A stretch of 6,185 nt of DNA from Candidatus Nanoarchaeia archaeon (GTDB lineage Archaea > Nanobdellota > Nanobdellia > Tiddalikarchaeales > Tiddalikarchaeaceae): assembly GCA_028704265.1 (NCBI GenBank), contig JAQVLH010000071.1, positions 1-6,185 of the forward strand, given 5' to 3'. The notes under the pieces were generated by a model. The model was not told the origin of the DNA. It was given only the letters and a program-made list of their open reading frames with translations, and searched no databases. Positions 1 through 5,756 of the stretch are shown here, one piece after another; the first letter of the stretch is position 1, and every line of letters begins with the position of its first letter. Position numbers and translations under genes: made by a program.

Positions 1-37
1 TATTATGACGTTCGTTCTTTCCGGAACTAAATTATGT

Positions 38-556
38 TTATTTTAATTTTTTATTTATTTCTTTAAGATTATTCTTTTTAATATTTTCAGGCACAAAACT
101 CATAAGCATGTTAATTATTTTAACTTGTATATCTAAATCTTTTGCATAAAAAATATTTGATTTTTCTAAAGACAGTGCTTCTTCTATATTTGTTCCTGCT
201 ATTAATTGAATTTCTGAAAGATTTTTTTTTTCAATTGCATAAAAAACATTTTCCAGCCTGTAAATCTTTTTTTCAGAAGGAGGCAAAATATTCCATTCAT
301 CCTTTAATCCATTTAATTCATTATTTTTTTCTATAAACTTCTTAAGTGATGAATAATTGTCAAACATTTCTTCTTTTGAAGAGTCATAGAAATTAAAGCA
401 ATGTTCTGTGCATCCTCCTCCAAAATATTTTCCTATATAAACATTATTGATATAGCCTCTTTTGATTAAAAATGCGAAATTTTTCAGAAATTTTAAGGAA
501 CTTTCATTGAACTCAACCAAATCCTCCAAATTATCATTTAAATTATTTAATTCCAT
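38..556 (-). CDS. hypothetical protein, 172 aa
   Basis: I do not recognise this family. The reading frame encodes a soluble, strongly charged protein rich in Lys, Glu and Asn. There is no signal peptide and no convincing membrane segment; the hydrophobic stretch around residues 22-32 is too short and too charged. The only distinctive part is a Gly/Cys patch near residues 43-55 (GKYFGGGCTEHCFNFYD), with two cysteines spaced CxxxC and a histidine between them. The rest looks mainly helical, ending in a Lys/Asn-rich tail. The ATG at 556 is chosen because TATA-like sequence lies 26-30 bp upstream, as expected for a leaderless archaeal transcript, and there is no Shine-Dalgarno sequence. It is divergent from the radical SAM gene across a 249-bp gap. 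That the frame is a real gene is fairly safe, because it is long and has its own promoter; the function is unknown. Confidence 0.7.
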   Translation of the reverse strand: MELNNLNDNLEDLVEFNESSLKFLKNFAFLIKRGYINNVYIGKYFGGGCTEHCFNFYDSSKEEMFDNYSSLKKFIEKNNELNGLKDEWNILPPSEKKIYRLENVFYAIEKKNLSEIQLIAGTNIEEALSLEKSNIFYAKDLDIQVKIINMLMSFVPENIKKNNLKEINKKLK

Positions 557-580
557 GATTTTTTTTTAAAAATTAGTCTT

Positions 581-592
581 TAAAAATATATT
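581..592 (-). promoter_or_regulatory. TATA element for the 172-aa hypothetical gene
   Basis: Read on the minus strand the stretch is TATATTTTTA, centred about 30 bp upstream of the ATG at 556; an overlapping TTTTTAAAG sits nearer 26 bp. Either would place transcription initiation at or just before the start codon, giving a leaderless mRNA. The whole neighbourhood is A/T-rich, so the exact box is uncertain. Confidence 0.4.
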
Positions 593-693
593 TAATTTTT
601 TACTTCCTTATTCTAAATAAAAAAATAGTATGTATGTTTTTGTGCTTAAGGCCTATCCTGTCAAAAAATCTTTTTGGGAGTAAAAGAATTACT

Positions 694-712
694 TAAAGTT
701 CTCACAACTTTA
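694..712. repeat. inverted repeat upstream of the radical SAM gene
   Basis: TAAAGTT at 694-700 and AACTTTA at 706-712 are perfect reverse complements around the loop CTCAC. The repeat lies about 60 bp upstream of the TATA element of the radical SAM gene. It could be an operator or an RNA hairpin. A 7-bp A/T-rich stem can also arise by chance, so the call describes a structure and not a function. Confidence 0.4.
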
Positions 713-713
713 C

Positions 714-727
714 TGAAGCAGAAAAAA
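714..727 (+). repeat. 14-bp direct repeat, upstream copy
   Basis: TGAAGCAGAAAAAA occurs here and again, identically, at 2521-2534, so the two copies bracket the radical SAM gene in the same orientation. Partial similarity continues a few bases to the left (AACTTTAC here, AACTATTAT at the other copy). Part of the match is a run of A, so chance is a real possibility. Confidence 0.4.
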
Positions 728-762
728 GAAATAATATTGATTAGGTGACTTTTTTTTAATCT

Positions 763-780
763 AAAGGAAGATTTTTATAT
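763..780 (+). promoter_or_regulatory. BRE/TATA promoter of the radical SAM gene
   Basis: A purine stretch AAAGGAAG (763-770) precedes TTTATAT (774-780), matching the archaeal BRE plus TATA layout. The TATA centre is about 29 bp upstream of the ATG at 806. That puts the predicted transcription start within a few bases of the start codon, so the mRNA should be essentially leaderless. No Shine-Dalgarno sequence is present between the box and the ATG. Confidence 0.6.
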
Positions 781-805
781 TCTATTTTTTAACAAAATAC
801 TCATT

Positions 806-2506
806 ATGGATAATGTTTTATTTGCAGTGCCATTGTCGAGAACGCTTGAAACATCATTGGGCGTTTCAATAGTTTCAGCCCACTTAAAAAAGAAAGGCAT
901 AGAATCTTATATTTATGACATGAATTTTAAAAAATACTCCGAAGATATATCTCTTAAAGAATGCTACAAGGAATTAGAATCTAAAATGAATAATTTCAAA
1001 GTCATAGGTATAAGCTGCTATGACACAGAAGCTACAGCAGAGATAGCAGGCATGGCCAAATCTCAAGGCAAAAGAACAGTAATAGGGGGAAGCTTGGCAA
1101 CCCTTATACCTCAAGAGTTAATGAATTATCTTCCCAACATAGATGTTGCAGTTATAGGAAGGGGAGAGGAAGCTATGTTTGAGCTTTTAAGCAAAAAAAA
1201 TCCAGAGGATATAGCAGGGATTTATTACAGAATTAATGACAAAATATTAAAGACAAAAAAAAGGACGCATTCAGGAGAGCTTGAATGCCAAGACTGGGAC
1301 TATATTAGCGAATCTTTCAAAACTAAGCCTTACTTAGGAGCATGGGCTTATGTTGGGACTGAATGCCAGGGGGCGTGCAAATTCTGCTCAGGCTACACTC
1401 TTAACAGTTTATCAGGATTGCTTCACAATAAAAAGAACCCTGAACTTCTTTTAAAAGAGTTAACGAGGATGCATGAATTAGGCATAAAAACTGTTTCATT
1501 AGGAATGGACAACATTGCATCAGATGAACCATACTTTATGAAAGTGATTGATTCCTTAAAAAAAGCTCCGAAAATAAATAATCTCAGAATGCTTATCAGA
1601 GTTGATGATATACTAAATTATAAAAATAAAATATTAGAACTGTCACACGCGCATGGAATAGAGCTTGATGTGGGTTATGAAAATGGCTGCCAAAGAATAC
1701 TTGATTTATTGTCAAAGAACCAGACCATTAATCAGATTGAAGACTGCGAAGCATTCTTGCAGAAAAACAACATACCACACTTATCTTATTGGATGAATTT
1801 CGGCCACCCTGAAATGACTATGGAAGACATGGATGAAAATGTCAAAACAATAAAGCGTCTTCAATTAAACCTTGAAAGCTTCCAATACCCGCACAAGCTA
1901 GAGATAAGGCCCAAATCCCCGTTATGGTATGAATATAAGAAGAAAGGACTAAAACCTAATCCATTAAAAGGCTTTGAAATAGAATACGAATTCAATTCCG
2001 AGATTAATTCATTATTCCAAAAAACCAAAAAAATAGTCAAATTTCTAGAACTTTCCCAATTATTATATTACCAATATAATAATTTAAATAAACAAATATC
2101 AAAAAACAATGAAAATATTGAACTTAAAACTAAAACTTTTACAGGCAAAGCATTAAGGGAATCATTCATAATCCTTTACGAATCCCATAAAAACAATAAT
2201 CATGAATTAATAAAAAAACAGATTAATAAAGTCTTAGAAGAGATTAACAGCCAAAAAACTACAGAATTATCCGAGCTCTTTGAAGGATTAAATGAGATAA
2301 AGGACGCTGAAACTCTTGAACTCATAGCTAATGGATTACATAATGAATGGGTTTATCCTAACTATTTCATACCAAGACAGAGTGACTCTTATAGAGAAGT
2401 TTCTAAAAGTATTAACAAAGAAAAATATCCATTTATTTACAAGATTGGAATACTTTCTAAAATGTTTGAAAATTATAAAGAATTAGTGCTAAAAGAAATA
2501 GAATAA
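806..2506 (+). CDS. B12-binding-type radical SAM protein
   Basis: This is a radical SAM enzyme of the class with an N-terminal cobalamin-binding-like Rossmann domain. Residues about 1-140 form that domain: an opening beta strand (VLFAVPLS), then VIGISCYD, a GG turn at 94-95, and the family-typical IGRGEEA near 117-123. The canonical DxHxxG cobalamin-ligand motif is absent, so B12, if bound, would not be His-ligated. The radical SAM core spans about 180-380. Its CxxxCxxC cluster (C187, C191, C194) should hold a [4Fe-4S] cluster that cleaves S-adenosylmethionine to a 5'-deoxyadenosyl radical. GYENGCQRIL (from 290) and FGHPEMTMEDM (from 332) match the GxESxxxxxL and GxPxxT signatures of such proteins. 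About 190 further residues are Lys/Glu/Asn-rich and look helical, with no second cysteine cluster. The protein should be cytoplasmic. Its substrate cannot be deduced: there is no precursor peptide, SPASM domain or pathway partner nearby. The start is set by the leaderless promoter just upstream. Confidence 0.9.
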   Translation: MDNVLFAVPLSRTLETSLGVSIVSAHLKKKGIESYIYDMNFKKYSEDISLKECYKELESKMNNFKVIGISCYDTEATAEIAGMAKSQGKRTVIGGSLATLIPQELMNYLPNIDVAVIGRGEEAMFELLSKKNPEDIAGIYYRINDKILKTKKRTHSGELECQDWDYISESFKTKPYLGAWAYVGTECQGACKFCSGYTLNSLSGLLHNKKNPELLLKELTRMHELGIKTVSLGMDNIASDEPYFMKVIDSLKKAPKINNLRMLIRVDDILNYKNKILELSHAHGIELDVGYENGCQRILDLLSKNQTINQIEDCEAFLQKNNIPHLSYWMNFGHPEMTMEDMDENVKTIKRLQLNLESFQYPHKLEIRPKSPLWYEYKKKGLKPNPLKGFEIEYEFNSEINSLFQKTKKIVKFLELSQLLYYQYNNLNKQISKNNENIELKTKTFTGKALRESFIILYESHKNNNHELIKKQINKVLEEINSQKTTELSELFEGLNEIKDAETLELIANGLHNEWVYPNYFIPRQSDSYREVSKSINKEKYPFIYKIGILSKMFENYKELVLKEIE

Positions 2507-2520
2507 ATAAAAACTATTAT

Positions 2521-2534
2521 TGAAGCAGAAAAAA
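2521..2534 (+). repeat. 14-bp direct repeat, downstream copy
   Basis: This is the second exact copy of TGAAGCAGAAAAAA, 15 bp after the stop codon of the radical SAM gene; the first is at 714-727. Its A-run reads as T6 on the minus strand, so it could also help end transcription of the convergent solenoid gene. Confidence 0.4.
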
Positions 2535-2592
2535 TGATATTATAAACAGTGAGATAGATTGAATACTGGAATCAATGTTTCAATAATTAATC

Positions 2593-2612
2593 CATAAATT
2601 TATTTATGTTTT
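2593..2612 (+). terminator. possible terminator between convergent genes
   Basis: CATAAA (2593-2598) and TTTATG (2603-2608) form a perfect 6-bp inverted repeat with a 4-nt loop, followed on the plus strand by TTTT (2609-2612). It lies between two convergent genes, about 90 bp past the radical SAM stop and directly next to the stop of the solenoid gene. Archaeal termination depends mainly on T-runs and this one is short, so the call is tentative. Confidence 0.25.
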
Positions 2613-2613
2613 A

Positions 2614-3882
2614 TTACTTGTTATCTTCTTCCATTATTCTGTTGATTTTATATTTAAGCACCATTGATTTTGCTTCAAAAATTCTTTGACTTAAATCACT
2701 TTCTTTCAAAAGATTAGCAGCTTTTATTGCAGAATCATAGTCTTCACTTTTAAGAAACAACGGCACAGCCAGCTCCAAAAATTTATCATCCTTAGTTGCC
2801 TTATGTGCCATCATGAAAAATTCTGCATCAAGGTCATATTCTTTTCCATAATTTTGATATTTCTCGTCCATGAAATTATAAATTTTATAAACAAGTTCTG
2901 GCGAGTTAAAATTCTTAGCACATTCAACAATAGTCTTTGCTTCATAGAGCTTTGTCTTCCTCTGGATTGCAGCATTAGTAACTAAGTTAAGTATCTCTAA
3001 TGCCTTATTTGGGCTTATTTCATTAATGCTCTCAAGAATTAATGGAAGGCCATTACTGTCAGTGCTAGAAATGCAATCCCTATTAATTTCCTTATTGGCA
3101 ATGAATTCAATTGCTTCATCTCCTTTGCCGAGCTTTTTTGCAGACTTGGCAAATGCCATAAAAAAGCCATGAGACATGTAATATTGCTTTGAGATTATTG
3201 CATTGAAAACTTTCTCATAAGCCTGCTTTGCGATAGAAGGAAGCTTTTTTTCAAAGATGTCAAGATATTTTATGATTTCTCCAGCGCAATAGATTCCAGG
3301 AAAAACTTTGTCATCATCCTTGTTGTATCTATGCTCATCAAAGAACATCTCTGAGAATTCATCATATTTTTCTAATTCTATAAGGCAGTCAAGCCTGTTT
3401 GATTTCCAGCTAACTGTGTTGTTTTTTGGATAATCAGGATCTAAGTATTCTGCTAAAACCTTTTCAAGGCATTCTTTTCTTAAATCATTTTTTTCTGATA
3501 ATTTAGCCAGCTCTGCACAGCTCCAAAAATACTCTTTTTTTAGAAAAAAATCAAAGGTATAATCAATAAGCTCTTTATTATTCCATTGCTCAAGAAGCCC
3601 AATAATATTATACTTTTTCTGATCCATATCAATGAGAATCTTTGCAAATTTCATAAATTCATGATCATTTTTTGCCTTTAGATGGAACTCAGCTTCTGCC
3701 TTTATAATGTCAGCAACAGGGTGGTTGTATCCATTTAATGTCTCCATTACCCTAAAACGATGATTATACTCTAATATTTTTTCTGCAACAGCTGATTCGC
3801 CAGGGCTGTAAACATTGCATAAAAACTTGGCTTTTGAAAAATCATCCTTAAATAAACTAATCAAGTTTTCAATTTTTTCCAT
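2614..3882 (-). CDS. TPR-like alpha-solenoid protein, 422 aa
   Basis: The protein appears to be almost entirely helical. Successive helix pairs of about 30-40 residues carry the small/aromatic spacing of TPR-like repeats, clearest near the C-terminus (about 370-410: LAVPLFLKSEDYDSAIKAAN and the following helix) and also around 110-150 and 235-265. There is no signal peptide, membrane segment or obvious catalytic motif, so it is probably a cytoplasmic scaffold or protein-binding protein; that role is inferred from the fold type only. Translation ends in tandem stops (TAA at 2616-2614, then in-frame TAA at 2613-2611). The ATG at 3882 is supported by a TATA element about 25 bp upstream and no Shine-Dalgarno sequence. 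It is convergent with the radical SAM gene and follows the DUF3795 gene on the same strand after 146 bp, with its own promoter. The repeats are too diverged to assign a named TPR family by eye. Confidence 0.75.
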   Translation of the reverse strand: MEKIENLISLFKDDFSKAKFLCNVYSPGESAVAEKILEYNHRFRVMETLNGYNHPVADIIKAEAEFHLKAKNDHEFMKFAKILIDMDQKKYNIIGLLEQWNNKELIDYTFDFFLKKEYFWSCAELAKLSEKNDLRKECLEKVLAEYLDPDYPKNNTVSWKSNRLDCLIELEKYDEFSEMFFDEHRYNKDDDKVFPGIYCAGEIIKYLDIFEKKLPSIAKQAYEKVFNAIISKQYYMSHGFFMAFAKSAKKLGKGDEAIEFIANKEINRDCISSTDSNGLPLILESINEISPNKALEILNLVTNAAIQRKTKLYEAKTIVECAKNFNSPELVYKIYNFMDEKYQNYGKEYDLDAEFFMMAHKATKDDKFLELAVPLFLKSEDYDSAIKAANLLKESDLSQRIFEAKSMVLKYKINRIMEEDNK

Positions 3883-3903
3883 ATTTTTTTATTTTTTTGA
3901 AAG

Positions 3904-3918
3904 TATTTAAACTATTAC
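3904..3918 (-). promoter_or_regulatory. TATA element and BRE of the solenoid gene
   Basis: On the minus strand TTTAAATA (3911-3904) is centred about 25 bp upstream of the ATG at 3882, which predicts a leaderless transcript. The upstream flank, where a BRE would lie, overlaps one arm of an imperfect inverted repeat (ATTACT 3914-3919, AGTAAT 3933-3938, 13-nt spacer). That arrangement would suit a repressor site, but this is speculative. Confidence 0.5.
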
Positions 3919-3987
3919 TTTAACTCATAAGGAGTAATTTTATTTTAAAGAAAACTTCATAACTCTCACGATTCAATTCAAAAGCAT

Positions 3988-3994
3988 AAAAAAA
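3988..3994 (-). terminator. T7 run downstream of the DUF3795 gene
   Basis: Seven consecutive T on the minus strand lie about 35 bp after the DUF3795 stop codon and upstream of the solenoid promoter. Archaeal RNA polymerase terminates at such oligo-T tracts, so this is a plausible end of the DUF3795 transcript, keeping it separate from the next gene. T-runs are common in this A/T-rich DNA. Confidence 0.3.
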
Positions 3995-4028
3995 GAAACA
4001 AGATATTTGAAGAATATTTATATCTTTG

Positions 4029-4478
4029 TTAATTATCTGTTATTTTCTTATTTTTGTAGCTACATTTCAAGCATGAATCTCTATGAACGCAAAGTAATTC
4101 TCCGCATTTTTTGCACTTCCACCTTTTTTGTTCAGATTTAACAAATTCATTAATTCCAAATTTTTTAATATTCTCTAAATTTTCAAGCATGCTCATTTTA
4201 TAATTAGATTTATACCTCTTATCAAGATTTTTTAATCTCGTGCAAGGAAATTTTTCACACTTATCTGAACAAAAAAGCATTTTATTATCTTTCAGAATTT
4301 TGCAATTAATTATTGTGCATTTTTTGCATGACTCAGGTTTTCCTTCGCTCAGTTCTCTACAACCTAAACATTTATTTTTATCTCTAAGGTGCCCAATGCA
4401 TATTCCGCAGTTCATTCCACAGGGAGCAATTAATTTAGAATTAATTGTATGTTTTGTGTCCATAGAAAAGAGTTTCAT
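4029..4478 (-). CDS. DUF3795-type cysteine-rich protein
   Basis: The N-terminal half matches the DUF3795 pattern: APCGMNCGICIG (18-29), then KCLGC (36-40), CKKC (51-54), C59, and a CSDKCEKFPC block (70-79). The function of this family is not established; its cysteines are thought to bind zinc or an iron-sulfur cluster. Residues 119-141 add a separate rubredoxin/zinc-ribbon-like knuckle pair (C122xxC125 and C136xxC139, with C130 and H132 between). In total 16 of 149 residues are Cys, which strongly suggests a metalloprotein. There is no signal peptide. Two starts are possible: ATG at 4478 (used here; TATA centre about 24 bp upstream, leaderless) or ATG at 4463, five codons in, which would give a short 5' leader without a Shine-Dalgarno sequence. 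The gene is divergent from the methyltransferase-like gene, 76 bp apart. Confidence 0.8.
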   Translation of the reverse strand: MKLFSMDTKHTINSKLIAPCGMNCGICIGHLRDKNKCLGCRELSEGKPESCKKCTIINCKILKDNKMLFCSDKCEKFPCTRLKNLDKRYKSNYKMSMLENLENIKKFGINEFVKSEQKRWKCKKCGELLCVHRDSCLKCSYKNKKITDN

Positions 4479-4497
4479 AAATAATAAGAAGATATCA

Positions 4498-4506
4498 ATA
4501 TTTAAA
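4498..4506 (-). promoter_or_regulatory. TATA element of the DUF3795 gene
   Basis: On the minus strand TTTAAATAT (4506-4498) is centred about 24 bp from the ATG at 4478. It lies within 20 bp of the oppositely directed promoter of the methyltransferase-like gene, so the two could compete for TBP/TFB. Confidence 0.45.
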
Positions 4507-4514
4507 AAATTTTC

Positions 4515-4530
4515 AAAACCCTTTTATTTA
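4515..4530 (+). promoter_or_regulatory. BRE/TATA promoter of the methyltransferase-like gene
   Basis: AAAACCC (4515-4521) followed by TTTTATTTA (4522-4530) fits BRE plus TATA. The centre is about 28-29 bp upstream of the ATG at 4555, nearly the same spacing as for the radical SAM gene, and again no Shine-Dalgarno sequence is present. A leaderless transcript is expected. Confidence 0.55.
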
Positions 4531-4554
4531 GCATCTTTTTACTAAATCAGTGTT

Positions 4555-5433
4555 ATGGATTTATTCGCAGTAGGAGGTCTTGAAGGAATTACTTATTTTT
4601 ACATAGATGGAGAAAAGAAATCGTTAAAGGAAGCGGAGCCTTATTTATTGGAATCTAAAAATTTAGCAGCTAAACAATTAAAGATAAACAATATTGAAGC
4701 AATATTTCCAAGCAATTTAACAATAGAAGAGGTAATAGGGAAGGTTTACTCTTTAACCAATGAATTATTAAAAAGCAAGGGCAAAGCGTTGGATGTTGGG
4801 TACGGGCTTAACACTAAGCCTATGAATTATTTTACTTCTAAAGGATTTGAAGTTTCAGCAATAGACATAATTAACCTCCCAGATTTGCACGAGCAAGAGC
4901 ATTACAATAGCCCTAATTCAAAAAACGGCATAAATAAGTTAATCAAACTCTTAGGGGGAGTGGAATACTTAACAAGGATTAACGGAGTCAAAAGGTACTG
5001 GGGATATTTCACAGACTGGAACTTTAACCTTAAACAGGATTTAATTTACTTCTGGGGCTCATGGAGCAGCAGAAGCCAAAACCTAACAATAGGCCACACA
5101 AGCAAGAACTACTTCTACCAAGAAGAATTAAACATAACAAGAGTGGATGAACGATTGGCAGCTCTTGAATACTTAATAAAAACAAGAAATCTAAAAAAAG
5201 CAAAACAAACATTAAACCCTGAAGGGAAGTTAATGATAATTAACCCAGTATTTACCAAACTAGGGGCAGGCTACTTAAGCCAAAAGGACGAAACAATTGA
5301 TTACATAGAATTATTAAAAATTTTAAGCGAAACAGGCTACAAAGAAGTTCACGCTTATGGAGAATTTAGTAAAGATTCAGAATTTTTCCAAAAAAATGAG
5401 ATAAGCAATCCGAAAATACTAATCGCGGAATAA
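4555..5433 (+). CDS. divergent class I SAM-dependent methyltransferase-like protein
   Basis: A Rossmann-type methyltransferase core can be traced. Motif I is ALDVGYGLNT (78-87), matching the usual DxGxGxG loop except that its last Gly is Asn86. A second strand, EVSAIDI (99-105), carries the acidic residue (D104) that normally binds the SAM ribose. Strand four is DLIYFWGSW (162-170). A late strand, NPEGKLMIINPVF (221-233), matches the 'pgGklvi' region of the family. About 77 N-terminal residues precede the core. The stretches between strands two and four (about 55 residues) and four and five (about 50) are longer than in small methyltransferases and contain many aromatic residues, so substrate-specific insertions are likely. 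The substrate is unknown and no neighbour suggests one. The protein is soluble with no signal peptide. It could be an active enzyme with a modified SAM loop or a non-catalytic relative. The start is set by the leaderless promoter. Confidence 0.6.
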   Translation: MDLFAVGGLEGITYFYIDGEKKSLKEAEPYLLESKNLAAKQLKINNIEAIFPSNLTIEEVIGKVYSLTNELLKSKGKALDVGYGLNTKPMNYFTSKGFEVSAIDIINLPDLHEQEHYNSPNSKNGINKLIKLLGGVEYLTRINGVKRYWGYFTDWNFNLKQDLIYFWGSWSSRSQNLTIGHTSKNYFYQEELNITRVDERLAALEYLIKTRNLKKAKQTLNPEGKLMIINPVFTKLGAGYLSQKDETIDYIELLKILSETGYKEVHAYGEFSKDSEFFQKNEISNPKILIAE

Positions 5434-5463
5434 AATTGAATTAAAAAATGAGTGACGAAAATA

Positions 5464-5691
5464 TTAATTTTTTTCTAATAAATTTTTAATCTTAATATAT
5501 CCTTGTCTGTATTTTTCAGATTCATAATAAGATTCTTGCATGTCTGCGGTTCTTTCGCAAAAAGCAGCAGAGTATCCTAAGTCCAAAGCTTTAATTATTA
5601 ATTCTTTTTCTAATATTCCTAATTTCACTGCCTTAAGCTTCGCTTCAAGCTCTCCTGCAAGAGTAAAAAAATCATTCCTTAAGTCTCCCAT
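5464..5691 (-). CDS. small helical hypothetical protein, 75 aa
   Basis: I do not recognise this protein. It looks all-helical: a first amphipathic helix over residues about 3-25 (FFTLAGELEAKLKAVKLGI), a second over about 27-50, and a Tyr/Lys/Glu-rich third helix to the end. It has one cysteine, no membrane segment and no known DNA-binding signature. The gene is supported by a reading frame without interruption in a compact region, an ATG at 5691 with TATTTAAAA-type sequence about 27 bp upstream, and a position filling the space between neighbours. It is convergent with the methyltransferase-like gene (30 bp between stops) and divergent from the MazG-like gene (65 bp). At 75 codons in A/T-rich DNA, some doubt about its reality remains. 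Confidence 0.6.
   Translation of the reverse strand: MGDLRNDFFTLAGELEAKLKAVKLGILEKELIIKALDLGYSAAFCERTADMQESYYESEKYRQGYIKIKNLLEKN
5468..5474 (+). terminator. T7 run after the methyltransferase-like gene
   Basis: A run of seven T lies about 35 bp past the stop codon at 5433, inside the 3' end of the convergent 75-aa gene. This position and length suit an archaeal oligo-T terminator for the plus-strand transcript. Confidence 0.35.
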
Positions 5692-5713
5692 GAATTAATA
5701 AAATAAATATTTC

Positions 5714-5722
5714 TATTTAAAA
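5714..5722 (-). promoter_or_regulatory. TATA element of the 75-aa gene
   Basis: The plus-strand sequence TATTTAAAA reads TTTTAAATA on the minus strand, centred about 27 bp upstream of the ATG at 5691. Its core ATTTAAA is nearly palindromic, so it might also be used in the opposite direction. Confidence 0.4.
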
Positions 5723-5723
5723 A

Positions 5724-5732
5724 TATTATTAA
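5724..5732 (+). promoter_or_regulatory. weak TATA candidate for the MazG-like gene
   Basis: TATTATTAA is centred about 29 bp upstream of the ATG at 5757, the same spacing as the clearer promoters in this window. It is a poor match, and the whole 65-bp gap is almost pure A/T, so the true element could be the neighbouring TTTAAAAATA. Confidence 0.3.
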
Positions 5733-5756
5733 ACTAATGATATTATTATTTTTTTA

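Larger units (their letters stand above)
557..805. other. 249-bp divergent intergenic region
   Basis: No gene-sized open frame is present on either strand. The left part (557-600) is the promoter of the 172-aa gene. The right part (763-805) is the promoter of the radical SAM gene. The middle (about 640-730) is noticeably less A/T-rich than its flanks. It holds a 7-bp inverted repeat with a 5-nt loop (694-712), followed at once by one copy of a 14-bp sequence that recurs downstream of the radical SAM gene. There is no tRNA-like T-loop and no convincing C/D box pair. The middle could be an upstream regulatory region or a small RNA, but the sequence alone does not decide. Confidence 0.4.

Noticed and set aside
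1..30. Plus-strand frame reading YYDVRSFRN then TAA, as the C-terminus of a gene entering from the left
   Set aside because: A convergent gene end 7 bp from the next stop would fit this compact layout, but nine residues cannot be identified, another frame is also open at the edge, and two of its codons (CGT, CGG) are uncommon here.
142..336. 64-codon plus-strand frame
   Set aside because: Antisense shadow of the 172-aa gene; the Leu/Phe-rich product reflects the complement of Lys/Glu codons and would falsely look like a membrane protein.
630..683. 17-codon plus-strand ORF in the intergenic region
   Set aside because: Too short, no Shine-Dalgarno sequence, no well-placed TATA element, and such frames are expected by chance.
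2507..2613. Possible C/D box small RNA between the convergent genes
   Set aside because: Fragments such as ATGATA and GTGAGA loosely resemble boxes, but no proper C (RTGATGA) and D (CTGA) pair with suitable spacing is present.
2803..2985. 60-codon plus-strand frame
   Set aside because: Lies wholly antisense to the solenoid gene with no promoter or family signature.
4240..4545. 101-codon plus-strand frame
   Set aside because: Mostly antisense to the cysteine-rich DUF3795 gene, whose conserved motifs show which strand is coding; it also covers the divergent promoter region.
5030..5212. 60-codon minus-strand frame rich in Leu and Cys
   Set aside because: Antisense to the methyltransferase-like core; the apparent hydrophobic segment is a by-product of the opposite strand.
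5448..5489. 13-codon plus-strand ORF beginning MSDEN after the methyltransferase-like gene
   Set aside because: Very short, overlaps the 3' end of the opposite gene, and no promoter or ribosome-binding signal is seen.
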